A stretch of 64,000 nucleotides of DNA from Branchinecta lynchi (Eukaryota; Arthropoda; Branchiopoda; Anostraca; Branchinectidae). The stretch is from positions 1,247,501 through 1,311,500 of the forward strand of contig JAKZAP010000021.1 of the NCBI GenBank assembly GCA_023053575.1. The letters are read 5' to 3'. Position 1 is the stretch's first letter; each line of letters opens with the position of its first letter. The position numbers and the translations under genes are program-made. Under the pieces are notes generated by a model. That model was not told where the DNA came from. It was given only the letters and a program-made list of their open reading frames with translations, and did not search any database. Positions 55,401 through 64,000 of the stretch are shown in pieces.

Positions 55401-55673
55401 CCCCGACGCACACGGAACCGCTACCTAATCCGCCGCCTGTTAATTTCCGACCCATTGTTGACGCTTGAAGCCCTCTCCTCTAATTTGTGTTCTGCGATTG
55501 GAAAATTACCTGTCCACGATCCCATCACGGGATTCTAAATTAGTGAACCTTTATGGAAAATATTTGTTGAGTGTTTTGCGATTATTTTATATTTCTTTTT
55601 CTTTCTTTTTACTGCACTTACGCCCTTGGGCAGTGTGTCATAAATTCATTCATTCATTCATTCATATTACGAG
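55401..55673 (+). pseudogene. LINE 3' end with (ATTC)n tail
   Basis: Frame LICVLRLENYLSTIPSRDSK then a stop, 3' UTR with TTTTACTGCACTTACGCCCT and GGGCAGTGTGTCATAAATTC, followed by (ATTC)4. The layout is typical of a short LINE 3' truncate. Confidence 0.5.
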
Positions 55674-55761
55674 TAAGAAAAATTCTGGTTACGACCATTC
55701 CAGTTTCCGGGCAGTTTCCGAGAATTCGACTTTTGAGTTAGTAGAAAAAAAAAGCAAAAGG

Positions 55762-55829
55762 TTTGTGTGCCGGGAGTAGGAATCGAACACACGACCTCTT
55801 GACTACTACTCCGATACTATGGCCGAAAC
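55762..55829 (-). mobile_element. tRNA-like SINE head
   Basis: The minus strand contains GTCGTGTGTTCGATTCCTAC followed by TCCCGGCACA, a good T-arm/B box and acceptor-like end. The D-arm is not canonical, so this is a tRNA-derived repeat rather than a tRNA gene. Confidence 0.5.
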
Positions 55830-56050
55830 TTTACAGTACATAAGTGCATAATTGCAGTGCATAAGGGGCAAGGGCCTGCCAACTATCTTTGGCAACACTA
55901 AGGACGAGGTTCGAGATAACAAAGATGGGGGGTCCTGTCGACAATAGCTCCTTGTATCTTTATCTAAGCCCCCCAGGTCGGTTTGATGGCGGAAAGTTGC
56001 GTAGCCAAGTTTTCTGTGCCTTTAAGGTTAAGTACTTTTTTTCTTTTCAG

Positions 56051-56135
56051 GGTATCCAAGATGACTGAGAAAAGTTGTGGCTTGCAGAGTATGGAACAGC
56101 TGTATCGGTTGGAGCCTATGAATCCCACAGTCTAG
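56051..56135 (+). CDS. HAUS8: HAUS8-like augmin subunit, last exon (8)
   Basis: Acceptor TTTTTTCTTTTCAG; phase 2 in, so AA from exon 7 plus G gives K. It encodes VSKMTEKSCGLQSMEQLYRL and EPMNPTV, then TAG at 56133-56135. With exons 1, 2, 4-7 the CDS totals 762 nt (253 residues plus stop), exactly divisible by three with every junction in phase. The open frame seen here on another register is a shadow. A 3' UTR must follow, before or within the hAT remnant. Confidence 0.62.
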
Positions 56136-56637
56136 ACGTCGTTTGTCTGAGCTTCGAGTGTTTCTGGGCTCCAGGCCTTAAAGGTCACCTGAACAATGAA
56201 ACCATACTTGAAAACACCATGGAGAATGCATTTACAGACATGGCCACGGAGAGCATTCTTCTCCTGAGCGTGACGTTTTCAAAATAGGGATGTTCGTTTC
56301 TGGAGGTTTGGACATACAGACTCCAAGACAAAAAGCGCAATTCATTCAAATCTTGTACAGCGCTGGCCGGATTGTATTGGAATTTTTTCGAGATATACGT
56401 TTGGCCTTAGCTGGTTAAAAATATTCCAGAAGAAGGGTTGATCGGAAAGATTTGTTCATTTCTAGAATTGTTCGGTACTGAAATAAGGACAGATGCAAAA
56501 TGGAGCAAAAATCATAGCTTGGAAACAGTATTTCGTATTTGGGTTGGGTTTTCTGCAGGCAATGTTAACGGAAGTCATACAGATACCAGAGTAGAGTGAA
56601 ATTTGTCACGGGGACTTTCGTCCTTTAAGCGATACTA
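56136..56637. other. 3' flank of HAUS8-like gene
   Basis: No repeat recognised; short ORFs only. No clear AATAAA found. Probably 3' UTR in its first part. Confidence 0.35.
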
Positions 56638-56735
56638 ATGTCGGAAAAACGCAGACAAAAGACGCTTGACAACTTTGTCATTTCAAAGTCTCGCAGAACG
56701 GATATTGTAACTGTAACTGCAAGTAGCTCTTCAAT
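56638..56735 (+). pseudogene. hAT transposase remnant, N-terminus
   Basis: ATG at 56638 opens MSEKRRQKTLDNFVISKSRR then TDIVTVTASSSS. A basic start with Q..L..F is typical of hAT transposases of the DUF4371/52K-repressor type. The frame ends where inverted sequence begins. Confidence 0.65.
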
Positions 56736-57260
56736 ACTCTATGGAACACAAAACACGCCAGTGATTCTCAGGAAGAAGGAGTAAACGTGTCCGTGACGAG
56801 TCAAACTCAATGACTCAAATCCTGAGCCAGCGGACACCGTTTCTTCCGTTCGTCCGAAGGTACCCGGAGATTCTGCATCGGAAGGGAGAGATAGTCATCA
56901 AGTGTATTAGTTATATTAGAAGTGGCGAACATGTGCAAATTCCATCACAGATTCCTGACACTTCGCTATCTTCTGTTAACCCCGTAAGCGTTCAGAGTTA
57001 TCATCCAACAACACCCCTGCGCCATACCCTGTTTCCGGAAAACGATATTTGGATCCACATCTGTGCAATACTCTATATGACTAAGTCCAAAACATGCCAG
57101 TGATTCTGGGGAAGAAGGAGTAAACGTGTCCGTAACGACTCAATGACTCAAATCCTGAGCCAGCGCAGCTGTGACACCGTTCCTTTCGCAGGTACTCGGA
57201 GAGTCTGCATCAGAAGGGAGAGATAGTCATCAAGTGTATACATGCCAGTTACCTTCAACC
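56736..57260 (-). pseudogene. Inverted, duplicated hAT internal fragment
   Basis: Inverse of 60055-60270, present twice (about 56736-56935 and 57088-57252): CTGCATCGGAAGGGAGAGAT matches the inverse of the ATCTCTCC..CCGATGC stretch. On the minus strand it reads TLDDYLSL..Q.LRV, as at 60070. It interrupts the hAT gene near its start. Confidence 0.75.
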
Positions 57261-57984
57261 TCAAAGGTCTTCGTTTAATTACCGTTTTCGATCGCCCTTC
57301 GTCCTTCAAACACTGACCATCGAACCAAAAAGGCCCAGAAAGGCCTTTTTTGCAAATACTGCCCTTCTTTTGTAACTGGGGCGAGCGTGGTTTAAACAGA
57401 CAGGTTGCCCTACAAAAGCTGGCCACAAAGCCTGTCACAAAATTTGCTAAGTTACTGGGGAAAGATGCAGACCTGACAGTACATGATACTTTCCGGTACC
57501 ATGGTGACGCAGTAGAAGCTGGAAAGTCGTTTCTAAGAGCTTACTATTCTCCGCAATAACCGCGTAAACGAGCAGCGAATGAACCAAGTAACAGAAAACA
57601 AAGAGAGGCTTAAGCCCATTCTGGAATCAATCCTATTTCTAGAAAGGCAGAACATTCCACTGAGGGGCCATCGGATGGTGGCAGCTTAAACTTGGAGGAT
57701 ATGGCGCGTTCCAGCGAAGAAATTTCCGAGAACTACTACGTTATCGTGTTGAAAGTGGCGACAGTAAATAAAAGGAACAACTGAAAACATCGGGAAAAAA
57801 ATGCTACCTATATCAGCAACACAACTCAAAACCAGTTGATGTGAGTGTTGTGCGAAAGAAGGTATAGGTGTCATTTTAGAGAGAGTAAAGTCAGCAAGGT
57901 ATTACAGCATCGTTTTCGATGAGACAACAGATCTGTCACATTCATCGCAACTTAGTTTAGCTCTCTGCTATGCCTTCGATAACC
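57261..57984 (+). pseudogene. hAT transposase remnant, TTF finger to first catalytic region
   Basis: In shifting frames: KAQKGLFCKYCPSF (TTF-type zinc finger), [40 protein letters not shown], then [36 protein letters not shown] (a signature of this hAT clade), and VKSARYYSIVFDETTDLSHS (first catalytic Asp), ending LALCYAFDNH. Several stops and frameshifts. Interrupted at 57988 by a family C element. Confidence 0.85.
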
Positions 57985-57987
57985 ATA

Positions 57988-58893
57988 AGTCGTATTCTCG
58001 CAGTTCCCCGAGGACTCCTCGGGGAACATCGAGGGAGTCACTCCACGCGGACTCCGCGTACCGAAAACAGCGAGAACGCCGGGAATGCTTCCAACATCAA
58101 TTTTGTTCAAAAAAACAACATGCAGCTGATGAAACTAGTCTGGATCCACTTTATTTTTGGTTTCCCTTATTCTGATTGTTTTTAATTAATTTTACTTTGC
58201 ACAACACAAGCAAAAATTGATTCCCCTCCAGATCTGAAAGGGAGTCCTTTTTGATGATGTTGATGATAATCGTAGCATTCCCCGTCCGTGGGGACTCGCG
58301 AGAATACGGGGAGTGAGTCCCTGGGACAAACAAAAACGCAAGGACTCCTCAAAAGGAGTCCTCAGGGAACAGCGAGTCTCTTCCCCGATCCGACCATCGT
58401 GGGGGGAGTGGAGGGATAGGGAATCCGGTGACATTCATAACTTGGAACGGGTGATCGAACGTGCATTAAACTTGAAAAGTGTCAAGAACGAGTGTCTCAA
58501 ACAGGGGCGTCACGACTGGCCCGATGAAAAATTTATCTCAGAGTAGTACTATGAAGTAGTACGAAAAAATAGCATGCAGTACTAACGATGCTACTACATG
58601 CTTCTACTTCAAGGCTACCGTCTTACTGCATACTACTATATGCTACTATTAGCAAGACCGGATGCTACTATGGCAAGACAGGATGCTACTGGATACTACT
58701 ACATAAGATTGGACCAGTCTGAGGCACATTAAATGATAGTATTCTTTGCTATTACATAGTATTACAAGCAACGTCTTCGTACTACTACGCAGGCTACAAA
58801 TGTGTCATGGGGGGGGGGGGAGGGAAGACGCGAGTCGGCTTTAAGCCAGGGACTCCTCAAAAGGAGTCCTCGGGGAACGGCGAGACTACGCCT
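57988..58893. mobile_element. Family C TIR element split by a second insertion, ATA duplication
   Basis: The left TIR starts AGTCGTATTCTCGC at 57988 after ATA. The right TIR ends CGGCGAGACTACGCCT at 58893 before ATA (58894-58896). At 58377-58848 family D plus family G sequence is inserted; GACTCCTCAAAAGGAGTCCT occurs on both sides of that insert. Confidence 0.8.
58377..58848. repeat. Family D and family G sequence inside the family C element
   Basis: 58377-58510 is a family D block (CGATCCGACCATCGTGGGGG). 58535-58790 is family G (AGTAGCATGCAGTACTAA; ATGCTACTATTAGCAAGACC), then a G run at 58809-58820. Confidence 0.7.
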
Positions 58894-58896
58894 ATA

Positions 58897-59486
58897 GACG
58901 CGAGGACTTCATCGGTTTTGTTGACGTTCATCATGCCACCTTTGAAAGTTCTGCTGCAGACAAAGAGCCGACTGTCAACGGAAAAGTAATTGGCCAGCTA
59001 GTTCCAAGCCTTTTGGAAGAAATGGGTTTGAATCTACTTGACTGTGTTGGAATCGGGACGGATGGGTGTGCAATGATGTATGAAATAACTGTGGTGATGT
59101 AGTGGAAATTCAGAAAAAAGCTAAATACGCGTCTCGTTGCCCCTGCTTTAAACACGCCCTGAATCTTTCCTTGTCAAGAAGCGTAGCTGTTTCGAGCATC
59201 AGAAATGCCATAGGCATCATAAAAGAAGTTGTTGCATTTTTTAATGCATCTGCGACGAGAAATATGACGTCTAAGGTTCTGAAAGCTCAGCTCACGGGAA
59301 TTCGCGAGACGAGGTGGATCGAGCGGCACGAGTCACTTATGCAGTTTGTGTCCGAACTTCCAGAAATCGTCCAGTCTTTGGAACAGATCAGTCACTGGAG
59401 TGAATCAGTAACAACTCCGAAGGCGAAGACGCTTGTGACAGCGTTACATACTGCTCCCTTCAGTGTCTACGCAGCATTTTCGCCTC
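58897..59486 (+). pseudogene. hAT transposase remnant, catalytic middle
   Basis: REDFIGFVDVHHATFESSAA, GQLVPSLLEEMGLNLLDCVG, IGTDGCAMM (second catalytic Asp, GIGTDG), then after one frameshift VEIQKKAKYASRCPCFKHAL, NLSLSRSVAVSSIRNAIG, IIKEVVAFFNASATRNM, and IRETRWIERHESLMQF (the C..HALNL and TRW..RH motifs). This region is well preserved. It stops at the TTA duplication of the next family C element. Confidence 0.9.
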
Positions 59487-59489
59487 TTA

Positions 59490-59907
59490 AGGCGTATTCT
59501 CGCCGCTCCCCGAGGACTCCACTTGAGGAGTCCCCGCGTTTTTGTTTGTTCCGGGGACTCCCTCCCCTTATTCTCGCGAGTCCCCGCTGAGGGGGAATGC
59601 TTCGATTATCATCACCATCATTAAAAAGGACTCCCTTTCAGATTCGGAGGGAATCAATTTTTGCTGGTGTTGGTGCAATATAAAATTAATTAAAAACAAT
59701 CAGAAGAAACAAAACCAAAATTAAAGTGGATCAAGACTAATTTCGTCAACTGCATATTTTTGTTTGTCCGAACAAAATCGATTTTGGAAGCATTCCCCTG
59801 TTCTCGCTGTTTTCTGTACGCGGAGTCCGCGTGGAGTGACTCCCTCTATTCTCGCCGTTCCCTTCGACTCCCCGAGGAGTCCTCGGGGAACGGCGAGAAT
59901 ACACCTT
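59490..59907. mobile_element. Family C TIR element with TTA target duplication
   Basis: 418 bp, AGGCGTATTCTCGCCGCT to CGGCGAGAATACACCT, flanked by TTA (59487-59489 and 59908-59910). It is inserted into the hAT pseudogene. Confidence 0.9.
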
Positions 59908-59910
59908 TAG

Positions 59911-60420
59911 TCGGCTATTCTAGAAGAAGACTTTCGACTTGAGCGCTGCCGATGGCCACGTTTCCGATCTTTTAGATGTTCGAGAAAAGCGACGGGAAAC
60001 GTGTGACGAAGACTTCGCATTAGTATTCGAGCAAGTAAAAGAATTGTCAGATGAAATCCAATACTCTTGATGACTATCTCTCCTTGCCGATGCATAACCT
60101 CCGGCCTCTCCGAGTATCTATCGGAAGAAAGGCAGAAGTGGTGTCACAGCGGCTGCCAAAGATCGCGGTGATTGATTGAAACAGGATTTGAGTCGTTGAG
60201 TTTGAGTCGTACGGAAACGCTTACCCCTTCTTCCTGAGGATCGCCGGCGTGTTTGGGACTTGGTCATATAGAGTATTGTCTGTTGAAGTTCCAAGGATTA
60301 CACAAAGACAGGTTCATCGAAATAATCCTCCTCATACTACGCCTGGAGAATATTATCGACGTGCTGTTTTTATACCTATCACTCAGTCATAAGTGACTTA
60401 AAGAGCCGATTCTCAAGAGA
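59911..60420 (+). pseudogene. hAT transposase remnant, insertion-domain end
   Basis: LSAADGHVSDLLDVREKRRE, FALVFEQVKELSDEIQYS, DDYLSLPMHNLRPLRVSIG, then further on HTTPGEYYRRAVFIPITQSV and ISDLKSRF. P.EYYR..+F.P.+...+..L..RF is diagnostic of this hAT group. Frameshifts at about 60070 and 60395. Confidence 0.85.
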
Positions 60421-60464
60421 CATGCTGAACTCTTTCCAGTTAACCGTACTGCTGCCATCAAATA

Positions 60465-60775
60465 TTCCTTGTTCCTTTTGTAATTCGAGTGATGAGGGGC
60501 TGGGCCATGTTCTCTTGAGGTGTGAGGAGCTTTCTAATATAAGGGGTACTCTTTTTCAGAATGGGGGGGATGAGCTACTTCTAGGTATCCTTAAGTCTAC
60601 AAATGCTAGGTCTATAGTGTGTTTTGGCAACATGGTAGAAAAAGTTACTAGTTTAGCAGAAAGTCGGTAGGATACTAAGTTAAGAATGTGAGGTTGTTTG
60701 TTAGTTGAGATTGTTGTTTGTTTTGTTTTCTGTATATGGCTTTAACGCTTTCAAATACAGATATATATTATTATT
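60465..60775 (+). pseudogene. LINE C-terminal fragment inserted in hAT remnant
   Basis: PCSFCNSSDEGLGHVLLRCE, ELSNIRGTLFQNGG, SIVCFGNMVEKVTS and a stop at 60670, followed by a short 3' UTR. C.FC...+E...H+L..C is the LINE ORF2 terminal zinc motif. Confidence 0.72.
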
Positions 60776-60859
60776 GTGAATTGTATTGGTGATTTGCTGC
60801 AATCTCTCGTCAAAGAGATCTCCAGCTCTAGCATGTACGGTCAACTTCTTGGCATAACC

Positions 60860-61190
60860 GTGCTGTCTACCAGCGCAACGCTTATTCTGGCGCAAGCGCA
60901 TGCGTGGAGAAGTAGATGGCTTCGGGTTAAAAGAGAAGGAGGTAGTTTTCCTTGTTCACCGGAAGAAACTGCCAAGGAATGTGACAGAGACCTATATCCT
61001 TATGTCAGCTCACTTCTTGATATTTTTATATCTCTTTCAGTGAGCGTGGCATCTGCCGAGCGTAACTTCTCAACTTTACGAAACTGAAAACCTGGCTCAG
61101 AGCATAGATGGAGCAAATTAGACTCAGTGGTTTGGCACTCCTTAATGTGCACCGCGACATCAATATCAGCATTATCAAATGAAAACCACA
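60860..61190 (+). pseudogene. hAT transposase remnant, C-terminal dimerisation domain
   Basis: AWRSRWLRVKREGG, AKECDRDLYPYVSSLLDIFI, SLSVSVASAERNFSTLRN, then in the next frame LKTWLRA, QIRLSGLALLNVHRDINISI. S.ASAER.FS.L+..KT.LR...E.RLSGLALL..H is the hAT C-terminal dimerisation motif (the last catalytic Glu lies just before). Frameshift at 61085 and an in-frame stop at 61107. Confidence 0.92.
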
Positions 61191-61731
61191 TTTTGTTAAA
61201 TAAGAGACCGACAGGACACTTAAAACGCGAAAAAAATTAGCCTTGTTGCCGACAAAAAGGACACTACCCCCGCTCTTTTCGTTAAGAATCCCCCCCCCCC
61301 CCCCTAGAACAAAAGGCTGGATTGTTGGAGGTTTTGAACACTCTTTTATTACGCACTAACCTATATCCTTATGTCAGCTCACTTCTTGATATTTTTATAT
61401 CTCTTTCAGTGAGCGTGGCATCTGCCGAGCGTAACTTCTCAACTTTACGAAACTGAAAACCTGGCTCAGAGCATAGATGGAGCAAATTAGACTCAGTGGT
61501 TTGGCACTCCTTAATGTGCACCGCGACATCAATATCAGCATTATCAAATGAAAACCACATTTTGTTAAATAAGAGACCGACAGGACACTTAAAACGCGAA
61601 AAAAATTAGCCTTGTTGCCGACAAAAAGGACACTACCCCCGCTCTTTTCGTTAAGAATCCCCCCCCCCCCCCCCCCTAGAACAAAAGGCTGGATTGTTGG
61701 AGGTTTTGAACACTCTTTTATTACGCACTAA
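60992..61731 (+). repeat. 369-bp tandem duplication of the hAT C-terminal end
   Basis: 60992-61360 and 61361-61731 are identical by eye except for the length of a C run (about 61290 and 61659). The unit includes SVASAERNFSTLRN and 3' flanking sequence to TTACGCACTAACCT. Confidence 0.95.
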
Positions 61732-61739
61732 CCTAATCA

Positions 61740-62110
61740 TAAAAAGCGTATAATATGACTCTCTGGCCACTGGCACGGTACTGATCAGGTCTGATCATTC
61801 ATTTCATTTCTTCCCTCTTGGCGGCTGTATTTCTCTGATCGCCGCAAGCGGTGTGGGCTGTTGATCGTATCGTCGTGAGACCAGGCAAACCATAACATGT
61901 ATCCGCCCCTGTCAAGGCTCAGGAGGAATTACCCGCGTGTTTTAGAGCTGGTTAACCAGTCGCTGAACGGAAAACGAAAACGGAACGTTCTGTCACTGAT
62001 TGGGCAAATTCTTGTACTTTTATATATTTTTTGTAGAAAACAATGGTCTCTGAGATTTGGGCCTGTGGCAGACAAAGCATTTTAAGACGAATGTAGGGTT
62101 CCAGCAAACA
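61740..62110. other. No recognised feature
   Basis: Short ORFs on both strands. 61930-62080 has a minus-strand frame without family resemblance. Confidence 0.35.
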
Positions 62111-62114
62111 TTTC

Positions 62115-62338
62115 AGGCGTTTTCTGCGACGATCCCGGATTGTAATCCTAGATAGCTGATTCATCAGAGAAAACAGCGAACGGTTATCCCAGGCTACAAA
62201 CGACAATCCGGATCTTGCTCCGTTAATCGACGATCCAAAAAAGAATCCGGATTGTCGAGAAAACGATTTTTCAGAATCTGGCTTGTCCGCATTTCGGGGA
62301 ATCAGCGGGGAATGTTGGATTGTCACGGAAAAACGCCT
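62115..62338. mobile_element. Small TIR element with AGGCGTTTT ends
   Basis: AGGCGTTTTCTGCGACGATC at the left and GATTGTCACGGAAAAACGCC at the right are near inverse. The interior repeats CCGGATTGTC/GACAATCCGG. No clear target duplication. No ORF of its own. Confidence 0.65.
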
Positions 62339-64000
62339 TTACTTCAAAAAATTTCGGCGAAGAAAACGGTTGAATCAGAAAAAGAGTAACACAACCGCAA
62401 TTAATCTTTATTAGATATAAAAAACAAAATATTATGAAAACATGTTTGTTTCATAATATAATGCAACAAGGAACGTAAGTACTTATTGTCAGTTTATGTT
62501 ACTGCAAAAGTTAGCTTCTGTTTACTATAGGCTATATGTTTTTAATTAGTGGCAGTCTGTTCAGAGGCGGTTCGAAGGAGGGGTGACTCACCCCCCCCCC
62601 CATACTCCAGAGAATCTACTCTCAGTCCTATGTTTCGAGCTTGTCAGTATGACAGTTGTATGTTTCGAACTATTCAGAATGACATGCAGGCAAACATAAA
62701 TTTCACCGACAAATCACATTTTTAATTGTATGGCTACAAAGAATTTTTTTTGGTATGTTTGAGATTCACAGTTGTGTGCTCTGCATTTTTCAGAATGACA
62801 GTTGTGTGTTTGAGCTTGCCAGAATGACATCTACGGCGAATTGCCTGGAAAGACCTGTTTCTTGTCGTACTTTACCAAGGGATTTTCTAGTCGCAAATCA
62901 GAGACAGTTGTAAGCTTTGACCTTGCCAGATAAAGGCAAACACAGCAGTTAGCAAATCGGGAAGTTTTCCTTCAGATGACCTGTCTCTGGTAGTATTGTT
63001 CCGTATAGATTTTAGACTAAAAGTAGTATGTTTCAAGTTTGTCAGATTCACAGTTTTGTGTTCTCATTTTGTCCAAATCAGTTGTATGGAACTTGCTAGA
63101 ATGACATCAACCGCGAATTTTCCCTGAAAATGACCCGTTTCTTGTCGTCTTTTTCGAAGAGATTTTCTAGTTGTCTATTAGACACAGTCTTAAGTTTTGA
63201 GCTTGCCACATGACGCAGATATTACGTTACCAATTATTGTGTGCTCTGAGCTTGTTAGACATTTGTATGTTTCGAACTTGCCAGAGTGACCTAAATGCCA
63301 TTACCAAGTCGTGATTTTCACTCTGTGGTGCGAAAACAGGCTGATTTTCGAAAACTTCACATGCGGTGCTACGTTTCAGCATTATCCCACCTGGTTTTGT
63401 GCAAAAATCTCCTTATCTTAAAAAGAAACAGGCACAACCGCCTGATGATTGCACTATTTTATGTGTAGTCTAAAGTCAAAGTGGAAGTACTACCACATAC
63501 GAACTTCCGGGAAAGTATCCCACTCCTTTTGCAAGTTATCTGGGCATTGACAGATATGTGATATAGTAGGCAGCTTTAAAATGTTTCGCAAAACTTTACC
63601 TGCTCCATCTTTCAGAGTCGCTTACTCGCTATCTGGTTGAATGACCCGTAATTTAGGTGAGCTTCTAGGCTTAAGATTTCAGCCACTAGAAATGCCTGAA
63701 AAAGGTCTGATTACCAAAAAATCGCCTGCGGTGCTGAGTTTAAATTTGTCTTAGGTACATATGGTAAAAACTGCTGCTTGGGATCTGAGCCATGTTAAAA
63801 GCAAGAGTTTGTCTGGGAAGTAGTCGAATATAGCCGAATAAAGGCTGATTTAACAAATTTTGCCTGCAGCTCTTTCGTAGTCCTACCCTATTTCTATTTA
63901 GTTGAAGCGTACATCATTTCTGTCGGGTTTTAAGCTTGAGATTTGGAGTCTAAGCTACATTAAAAGGTAAGAGTTGTAAAGGAGTAGTTGAATTTTGCTC
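62339..64000. repeat. Degenerate repeats: CAGTTGTATGTTTCGA-type units, then family H
   Basis: From 62600 to 63300 variants of CAGTTGTRTGTTYCGARCTT plus GCCAGAATGACA recur roughly every 60-150 bp. From 63340 on, GAAAACTTCACATGCGGTGC, AAATCGCCTGCGGTGCTG and TTTTGCCTGCAGCTCTTTC resemble family H at 38.03-38.6 kb. Poly-C run at 62590-62600. No gene seen. Confidence 0.6.

Noticed and set aside
56075..56287. 70-codon plus-strand ORF at the HAUS8-like last exon
   Set aside because: It is in a different frame from the spliced one and runs past the TAG that ends the in-phase product.
57148..57438. 96-codon minus-strand ORF as a gene
   Set aside because: It is the inverted hAT fragment running into the real plus-strand hAT remnant.

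Overview
This is a eukaryotic (animal) genomic window. Coding sequence is sparse and split by introns, canonical GT..AG junctions are visible, and most of the 64 kb is transposon-derived or tandemly repeated DNA. The C-terminus of the teneurin exon (YPELANDPMNIRF) resembles protostome, especially arthropod, teneurins, so an arthropod or related invertebrate is my best guess. The species is not determinable from the window.

Genes. (1) 4320-5140 (+) is the last coding exon of a teneurin (Ten-m family), ending in the toxin-like/TCAP-like C-terminus. It is followed at 5157-5490 by decayed tandem copies of its own 3' end. (2) From 12972 to 56135 (+) seven or eight small exons with matching splice phases join into one frame of about 253 codons, or about 302 with an optional exon. 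The product has a short basic N-terminus with an IDISAI motif and a coiled-coil C-terminal part. I read it as HAUS8, a subunit of the augmin (HAUS) complex that recruits gamma-tubulin to spindle microtubules. Introns of up to 19 kb are filled with mobile elements. (3) Three weak exon-like ORFs lie on the minus strand at 25.3-27.7 kb.

Mobile DNA. A family spread over about 12 sites (first at 11.5 kb, last at 53.6 kb) carries a sequence matching the hammerhead ribozyme core (CUGANGA / stem II / GAAA). Two subfamilies have compensatory stem I pairs (CAGC/GCTG and GAGC/GCTC), and many copies are fold-backs. An inactive hAT transposase gene spans 56.6-61.2 kb, broken by frameshifts, an inverted fragment, a LINE tail and two small inverted-repeat elements with 3-bp target duplications. 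Other short elements with terminal inverted repeats (TIRs) include two hAT-like families with 8-bp duplications (22.3 and 19.3 kb), a TWA-duplicating family (9.0-10.9 and 58-60 kb) and several TA-flanked ones. Non-LTR retrotransposon remnants are frequent (14.3-17.5, 23.3-24.1, 30.4-30.9, 34.2-35.6, 50.7-52.7, 60.5 kb).

Tandem arrays: about 135 bp at 3.5 kb, about 220 bp at 7.7 kb, 137 bp at 28.8 kb, 24 bp at 39.4-40.3 kb, about 147 bp at 44.9 kb, a 3.6-kb composite block at 47-50.6 kb, and a 369-bp exact duplication at 61 kb. The layout suggests two ordinary conserved genes embedded in a TE-rich landscape. The least expected items are the ribozyme-bearing repeats and the self-duplicated teneurin 3' end.
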